From: Paragorgia papillata
Taxonomy: Eukaryota; Cnidaria; Anthozoa; Scleralcyonacea; Coralliidae
Assembly: GCA_035771165.1 (NCBI GenBank)
Contig: JAWNZC010000100.1
Location: 1,412,001 to 1,476,000, forward strand
Length of the DNA stretch: 64,000 nt
Direction of reading: 5' to 3'
How positions within the stretch are numbered: the first letter of the stretch is position 1; every line of letters begins with the position of its first letter. Below the pieces are notes generated by a model that saw only the letters and a list, made by a program, of their open reading frames with translations, did no database searches and had not been told where the DNA came from. This document shows, piece after piece, positions 58,836 to 64,000 of the stretch. The position numbers were made by a program, and so were the translations under genes.

Positions 58836-59418
58836 GTAAACAAGATACTAGCAAAGCAGTTTGGACAAACGTGGTTTACGATGATTTAACGCACTGTACA
58901 CTCATAGGATCGAAAATTAACTGGTTAAAAAAGAAGAACCTGTTAGCTTTGTATATTGTCATGGGTAAGAAGGCTGATTTGTACTATCTTATCTACGTAT
59001 CAAGGAACAATTATTGATTTGCGCTCCTCCACCTCTTGTGTTGGACAAATGGTTTTTGGTTGAATACATATATTTACACTCGCTAGAATGCAATGTGAAC
59101 GAAAAAATCGTTAGTTATTGAAAGTATGTTATTTTGTCATTCCCGTAAACAAAAATTCTGCCAGGAAAATATATTTCCTTAAATTTTACAAGCATGGTTT
59201 CGGTAAGCGTCGGTGATTTGTTACGCCAAAAATCACAAATTAACGAGATTATCGGTTTTTTTTTAAATTTCTGCTTCATTGCTGAAGTATTTGCAAACGT
59301 CAAGTTTGAATTAGGGACAAAACCGTTCTGTCAGATAAATTTTGAGCGGCATATAGTGTACTTAGTTGAATATTTTGGCCTACAAACGTGGAATTTGACC
59401 GTCCTCCATATTGTAAAC

Positions 59419-59441
59419 CAACACCTTGCACACAGCCTGTT
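59419..59441 (-). repeat. Right TIR and target duplication of the nested element
   Basis: Plus-strand CAACACCTTGCACACAGCC (complement GGCTGTGTGCAAGGTGTTG) followed by TGTT at 59438-59441. Confidence 0.85.
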
Positions 59442-59951
59442 CTGCATCTATTACAACTGGTTAGATACTGGTTTACATTTTCATTATGAAGTAAATCTTG
59501 GATTTGATCCTTCATTGGCAAATATAAGAAGTAATTTCCATTTTTCTCAAAGTTATCAACATTGAATCTTTCCTTACATGATTCACAATCTCCTTCTGCA
59601 ATATCTTCCCCCAAGTAAAATAGGCATGAAGGGCAGTAATAGTGGATCTGAAGAAAAGTATTTTGTATTACAATTATCAGTAAAAAGTTAACATTAAACA
59701 GGCCTTGATTCTATAAAATAACATGTATATACTACACAAACCCTGATTAGTCAATAACCATGTTTGGATCAGAGTATCTAAACACATTCAGACATAGTCA
59801 GTAACATCTTTTGCAGATTTTTGTTACTTTGCCTAATTCATTTTGTATGATAATTATGCAAAAAGTACCCAATGTCTATATCACACATTGCATAATGACT
59901 TATTGCAGAACTTTATATTTTTGTCCATATCAAGAGAACTAACAATGTTAA

Positions 59952-60243
59952 CAGCCATTCCATCATGACTCGTGTGACCAAGTCACAAAATATTATTGTT
60001 AAAAAGGTTTTTTCTGCCACTTATGATTTAGCAAGAAGCAACCTTGCTTTAGATAAGGAAGCCCTTGGGGAGATATACAAGGTGATATTATATTTAATTT
60101 GTAGTAATTATATTCAAAGCCTTCAATTATATAACTGACTTTTAAAAATGAATATCAGAGCCCAGCAAATGACTTTGAAACAAGACATAATAAAAAGAAA
60201 AAATAAGCCTTCGATTAACTGACTTTTAGTCATGTGAATCGTG
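59952..60243. repeat. Dispersed repeat, copy 1
   Basis: Shares AGCCATTCCAT, GCAAGAAGCAACCTTGCTTT and TCGATTAACTGACTTTTAGT with 63701-63908 in inverse orientation. Lies in an intron of the CACTA-like gene. Confidence 0.7.
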
Positions 60244-60653
60244 TGACAGCCACGAATGAGAAAATTTAACCTAATGGGATTCTTATTTATTTTCATGGAG
60301 ATGTATTAATTTAATTTAATCCTAACCTTTATAAGACATATAGTTATACAATATAGCAGAGCAATGGGATCAAAATTGCAATTAGTTTCAAGCAAGGAAA
60401 CCTCTATTTTGACTGTAATTGTTAGTACAGATTAATGAAATACCTGAAAATTTCCACCAGTTTCAAATGCCTTGAAGAATTTGTATTGTGTAGCTGGTAT
60501 TGAGCGAGGAAGCAAAACATCTAAGAGAAGCAGCAAATCTTTCAATGCTTCCTTTGTAAGAGTATGTCGGACCAGAAAAGTCAGGACAAGAAGCAGACAT
60601 TGCGACATGGTGACTTTTGCCCCTTCATATAAAGGCATGTCCCTTCTGTCTTC

Positions 60654-61457
60654 CTATTTGAAAAGAAATTAGTACTCAGTATCAGAAAAATACAAATTGA
60701 GTTTAATAAAAAATTAAACAAACCAAACCGAATCATGAAAAAGCAGAATCAGTGGCCGACACAGTGACAAGGTTGTGATAGTTAAAAATAGTCACAACAA
60801 TAGTACCTACCCGAGGTCATGGAAAACCATCTGCTTGAGATGCAACACAGCGCACAGTCTTATTAGTGCGATCTGCTGTTGTATCTAATAACTAATTAAT
60901 TGTGAATTATTGATGTTGGTTGCTGATTGTTGGATACCGATTGCTAATTGCTAATTAATGATAATTGTCGGATAAATTATTGGCAATTGGTGGTTGATAG
61001 TTTGTAGTTGGCAACTGGCGACTGACGATTAATACTTGATAATTAGTAAATAAGAACTAATAATTAATACTTGACAATAATTAATGGTTAATAATTAATA
61101 CTTACAAAATAATAATTAACACAACCTAAATAATTAATATGGTCTTTTCTTTTTGTTTGGGACCGCAGTAATTGGCGTTCGCTGTTGCAGCAACCCTGCC
61201 ACATTATTATATATTTTACGATGTAACTAACTTTCACTATGAGTAATTAAGTACTTTTTTTTTTCTTTTTTTTTTTAATTTTAATTAATTCCTAGTCTTG
61301 TTGAACCTTGTGGCAAAACTTAATAAATAATTAAATAAAATAAATAAATAAAAATTATTACTGCATATAAACATAATTTATATAGGCCCGAGCAGGAGCT
61401 ACTCAAAAACAAAAATTGAAAAGGTCATACATTACATTAAGCTTTTTACATACTTAC
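60654..61457. other. Intron 2 of the CACTA-like gene
   Basis: AT-rich, with TAATTAATACTTGA words between 60890 and 61140 and a T tract at 61256-61276. No gene seen. Confidence 0.5.
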
Positions 61458-61885
61458 TTCATGGTTATCATGGTTACAGGTTTCTTCTTCAGTTTCTTCA
61501 GATTCAGTTTCTTCTTCAGTTTCATCTTGATCACCGTCGTAAGTGTCGTTGTCCTCAGGCTGCTCAGCTTCAGATGTGTCATGCATGTTGTTCAAATCCA
61601 GCTGGCAGAAATCATAATAATAAATATAAATATAAATAATATCTTCGACCAGAAGCAATTCTACACATCACAAACTGTTGCGGGCGTACCCATAGTTTTT
61701 AAATAAATGTATCAAAGACTCACGTGCTCATGATATCGTAAATTGTCTGACTCTTCGACTTCAGCCTCGTTTTCATTGTCTTCAACTTCTGAAATTCGTC
61801 GTTTACGTCTGTCGTAAAAGGTAGATTTGAGAACCACAACATTTGTATCAAACTCGTATTGTTTGTATGGTCCTCTTAGAGGCAT

Positions 61886-62296
61886 GTTCTTTTGGAAATT
61901 GAACCGATTTACTATGTCATTTCCTCTGGTTTGCAACAAGTTCGCTTGTATATCATTGGCCACACACAATCAACCCAGTTTATTAAAATTAATAGACTCC
62001 ACTAGGGTACATTTTAATTGGTTGAGGTCATGGCAACGTTTGGTCAATTAACCAATCAGAAGAGACATATAACCTCAACCTCGTACCCAGGGTATTTGCT
62101 AGAGTCTCTGCACATCCGGGTTTTCCGCATGTAGCAAAGGTGTTATAAACAGCCAATCAGAGTTTAGATTCATGACATCACCTGTGACATCTTTTGGCGT
62201 TTGTTTCAATTTCACTGCAGCGTTCGTCTGGTTGCTTTGGAGCAGATTTCTCGAAATATTTTCTAGTTTTACTATCACAGACTTTTGGGAAATACA
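61886..62296. promoter_or_regulatory. Divergent intergenic region
   Basis: 411 bp between the CACTA-like transposase start (minus) and the accessory-like gene start (plus). It contains AACCTCAACCTCGTACCCAGGG, similar to the ends of the 23.7- and 37.7-kb elements. No TATA box assigned. Confidence 0.4.
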
Positions 62297-63114
62297 ATGG
62301 AATTCGCATTGTTTGTGTTTTGTGAGGACAACAGTTGTGCTGTTGGCGAATGTAAATGGATAATTGACCAAGACGAGTCCACTTTTAATGACGAAGATTG
62401 GGACCATGACAAGGAAGTTTTGGTGCGCTGGCCAAAGACGAAGGACTACAATAAATGGTCTAGCAAAAATGGGAAATTTCCAGTTGATGTTGAATGCGAA
62501 ACAAAAACATATGTCACTCGAGTTTTAAAATTCAATGGTAAGTAATACTATTAAAGAATTTGTGTCTAATTGCGTTTCACTTATTACTATAATTGGCATG
62601 GCCACGTGTATAATTTTGTGATCGCTTCCCTTGACTCATATGTTCGCTGGATAAAAGCCGTTATTAATAAGTGTACCGTCCTTGATTTAATAGATCGATA
62701 CGACGCCATTCGCGGCTTCATGTCAAGTTACCTAGATACCGGTAGCACATTAACACCAATTCGAGGAAGAGGGAAGAGAACCGCTAAAAGAACCTCCCGC
62801 TACATGGACATGAGCGAAAATGATGAGATTCCAATATCAGTAAGTTCACTGTTGTCATCGTTTGCTTTTTAATTAATCCCGCATATTGGGGTTATAAAAT
62901 TTGGCCTTGATTACCCAAAAATGTATCCTGAGTATGAAATTACTTATAATTTATTAAGTAAGTGAAAATAAATTTTGTTCTGAAACTGAGAGTTATTTAT
63001 ATTTTCTCGCTTTTTTAGGCATCAAAGAAAATGAAGACAAAGAAGCACCTAGCCAATTCATCATTATCCCAATCACATATAGAACATTTGAGGAGAAAGA
63101 TTGCAAAGGAAAAG
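62297..63114 (+). CDS. Accessory-like gene with the nested BEN-like N-terminus (partial)
   Basis: Exon 1 (62297-62537) reads MEFALFVFCEDNSCAVGECK, then VLVRWPKTKDYNKWSS and TYVTRVLKFN, donor ATG|GTAAGT, leaving one base (phase 1). Exon 2 (62694-62839; acceptor TTTAATAG|) reads DRYDAIRGFMSSYLDTGSTL and a basic GRGKRTAKRTSR. Exon 3 (63019-63114) reads ASKKMKTKKHLANSSLSQSH and LRRKIAKEK. The F.LF.F..DNS...V......VxxxW..K pattern and the phase-1 intron directly after it match the BEN-like gene at 49957. The C-terminal domain would lie beyond the window. It is divergent from the CACTA-like transposase and could be part of the same element; that is inference. Confidence 0.55.
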
Positions 63115-63145
63115 GTTAAAATGTATTTATAGTAAATGTAAAATG

Positions 63146-63174
<29 letters not shown>

Positions 63175-63176
<2 letters not shown>

Positions 63177-63314
63177 ACATCAAAATACAAGTTTGAATTA
63201 CTTCATAAGAACTTTATTCACAACAAATTTGTTTCGTATGGCACTTGCCATACGAAAGAAATTTGTTGTGAATAAAGTTCTTATGAAATAATTCAAACTT
63301 GTGTTTTGATGTTA
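63175..63314. mobile_element. Hairpin MITE with ACATCAAAATACAAG ends
   Basis: TAACATCAAAATACAAGTTT... pairs with ...TTGTGTTTTGATGTTA in arms of about 68 bp, meeting at TATGGCA-CTTGCCATA. Confidence 0.8.
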
Positions 63315-63377
63315 TACCCACTCTGCTTCGGCATTGAGCAGTCTACCCGTATGATTTTGTACTCGATACTAGTTAAC

Positions 63378-63379
63378 AC

Positions 63380-63472
<93 letters not shown>

Positions 63473-63478
63473 TATAAC
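63378..63478. repeat. (TA)n microsatellite
   Basis: About 100 bp of TA with small interruptions. A shorter TA run is at 63150-63176. Confidence 0.95.
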
Positions 63479-63700
63479 AGCCATTCCACAGAAATGGCGC
63501 ATTGTTGCAATATTAAATATTATATAATTTATATAAATATTATTTTTCAGTAGTTTCTGAGAAAAATCACCCTTATTTAAACCACATATTTAAACCGCGA
63601 ACCACATTAAATTTGCAACGTTATCTATTCAACTAAAATGATTTTGCTAAAATTTCACTGGAGAGTTTATGCTATTATGTCTAGCTATATGTCTTATAAA

Positions 63701-63908
63701 GTCACATGACTAAAAGTCAGTTAATCGAAGGCTTTATTATAATTACTACAAATTAAATATATCACCCTGTATATATATCACCCCAAGCAAGGGCTTCCTT
63801 ATCTAAAGCAAGGTTGCTTCTTGCTAAATCATAAGTGGCAAAAAACACCTTTTTAACCTTAAAATTTAAAATTTTGACTTGGTCACGCGAGTCACCATGG
63901 AATGGCTG
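63701..63908. repeat. Dispersed repeat, copy 2
   Basis: Inverse-orientation partner of 59952-60243, lacking about 70 bp of it. Confidence 0.7.
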
Positions 63909-63929
63909 ATAATATATATATTAGCGGTA

Positions 63930-64000
63930 TAAACATCAAAAATACAAGTTTGAATTACTTCATATTATGAAGTAATTCAAACTTGTATTTTGATGTTTTA
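63930..64000. mobile_element. Short copy of the ACATCAAAATACAAG hairpin
   Basis: TAAACATCAAAAATACAAGT... and its inverse meet at TTCATATTATGAA with no further stem: an internally deleted relative of 63175-63314, at the window edge. Confidence 0.75.

Larger units (their letters stand above)
48686..59437. mobile_element. 10.75-kb DNA transposon nested in the CACTA-like transposase
   Basis: Left end GGCTGTGTGCACGATGTTG; inverted right end GGCTGTGTGCAAGGTGTTG. TGTT flanks it at 48682-48685 and 59438-59441. Removal of the segment with one TGTT joins the two halves of a coding exon with codons AGA ACA|ACT GGG in frame, so the borders are exact. Cargo: a plus-strand BEN-like gene (49957-53482) and a minus-strand gene with DDE-like motifs (57988-54134), convergent. 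Subterminal regions carry ACCGTGCCTA repeats. I cannot place it in a named superfamily; the 4-bp duplication would be compatible with Sola, Ginger or Chapaev types, to be tested. Confidence 0.85.
59438..61885 (-). pseudogene. CACTA/EnSpm-like transposase, 5' exons
   Basis: Four minus exons. E1 61885-61724 starts MPLRGPYKQYEFD, is acidic and ends HEH|GTGAGT. E2 61601-61458 is Glu/Asp-rich. E3 60653-60444 reads MPLYEGAKVTMSQCLLLVLT and LPRSIPATQYKFFKAFE. E4 from 59647 reads IHYYCPSCLFYLGE, CESC and NYFLYLPMKDQIQDLL. Lengths of 162, 144 and 210 bp keep every intron in phase 0, with GT-AG borders. E4 is interrupted at 59438 by the insertion; it continues at 48681 in the same frame. The start at 61885 is chosen over 61969 because the MPLRGP...KQY motif is the usual N-terminus. 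The uninterrupted protein would be about 850 residues. Confidence 0.8.

Noticed and set aside
59966..60082. Plus-strand peptide starting MTRVTKSQNIIVKKVFS with a GTGATA donor
   Set aside because: The homologous repeat at 63701-63908 has a stop at the same place, so the open frame is probably chance within a dispersed repeat.

Overview
The window reads as metazoan nuclear DNA, most likely from a cnidarian (probably anthozoan). This rests on spliced ORFs with GT-AG introns, very dense short-TIR elements and microsatellites, and fragments of eukaryotic transposase families (KDZ-like, hAT, CACTA-like, Tc1/IS630-like) plus a LINE reverse transcriptase. I see no bacterial operons, no rRNA, no CRISPR array and no confidently complete single-copy host gene. 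Almost everything recognisable is a mobile element, a broken copy of one, or a tandem repeat. The taxonomic call is inference from element style, not from a marker gene.

Layout. 0-6.6 kb: a possible host exon, a short hAT-like element, and on the minus strand a decayed KDZ-type transposase gene (2917-6530) whose catalytic core is missing. 6.6-19 kb: hairpin elements, two decayed minus-strand transposon genes (a SAM-like/zinc-knuckle ORF and a Tc1/IS630-type transposase with a paired-like N-terminus), minisatellites and foldback elements. 19.0-22.8 kb: a 3.77-kb imperfect palindrome whose arms carry the same exon-like ORF and the same hAT insertion; a later insertion sits in one arm only and leaves its empty site in the other. 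23-31.5 kb: a MULE-like element with a 9-bp target duplication, TTGG arrays, a hAT C-terminal fragment, a 5'-truncated LINE, and two tandem hammerhead ribozyme motifs. 31.5-46.2 kb: triplet microsatellites, a tandem tRNA-like array, an integrase-like exon series, a 16-bp minisatellite of about 77 copies, GGATGGAC/GATA arrays, and an array of TTCCTATAGGAA palindromes next to an RRM-like exon.

46.5-64 kb is the most interesting part. A CACTA/EnSpm-like transposase gene runs on the minus strand from 61885 to 46855. Its last exon is split by a 10,752-bp insertion (48686-59437). The insertion has imperfect inverted ends beginning GGCTGTGTGCA and is flanked by a 4-bp duplication TGTT; joining the flanks with one TGTT copy restores the reading frame exactly. 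The insertion carries two convergent genes: a plus-strand BEN-domain-like protein with a Ser/Thr-rich repeat linker, and a minus-strand protein with D/D/E-like motifs of a family I cannot name. It also carries subterminal copies of ACCGTGCCTA and a perfect 18-bp palindrome of the same motif. A divergent plus-strand gene at 62297 beside the outer transposase resembles the N-terminus of the nested BEN-like gene and shares its intron phase, so both transposons may carry the same kind of accessory gene. Several frameshifts in the nested genes suggest that this copy has decayed, or that homopolymers are miscounted.
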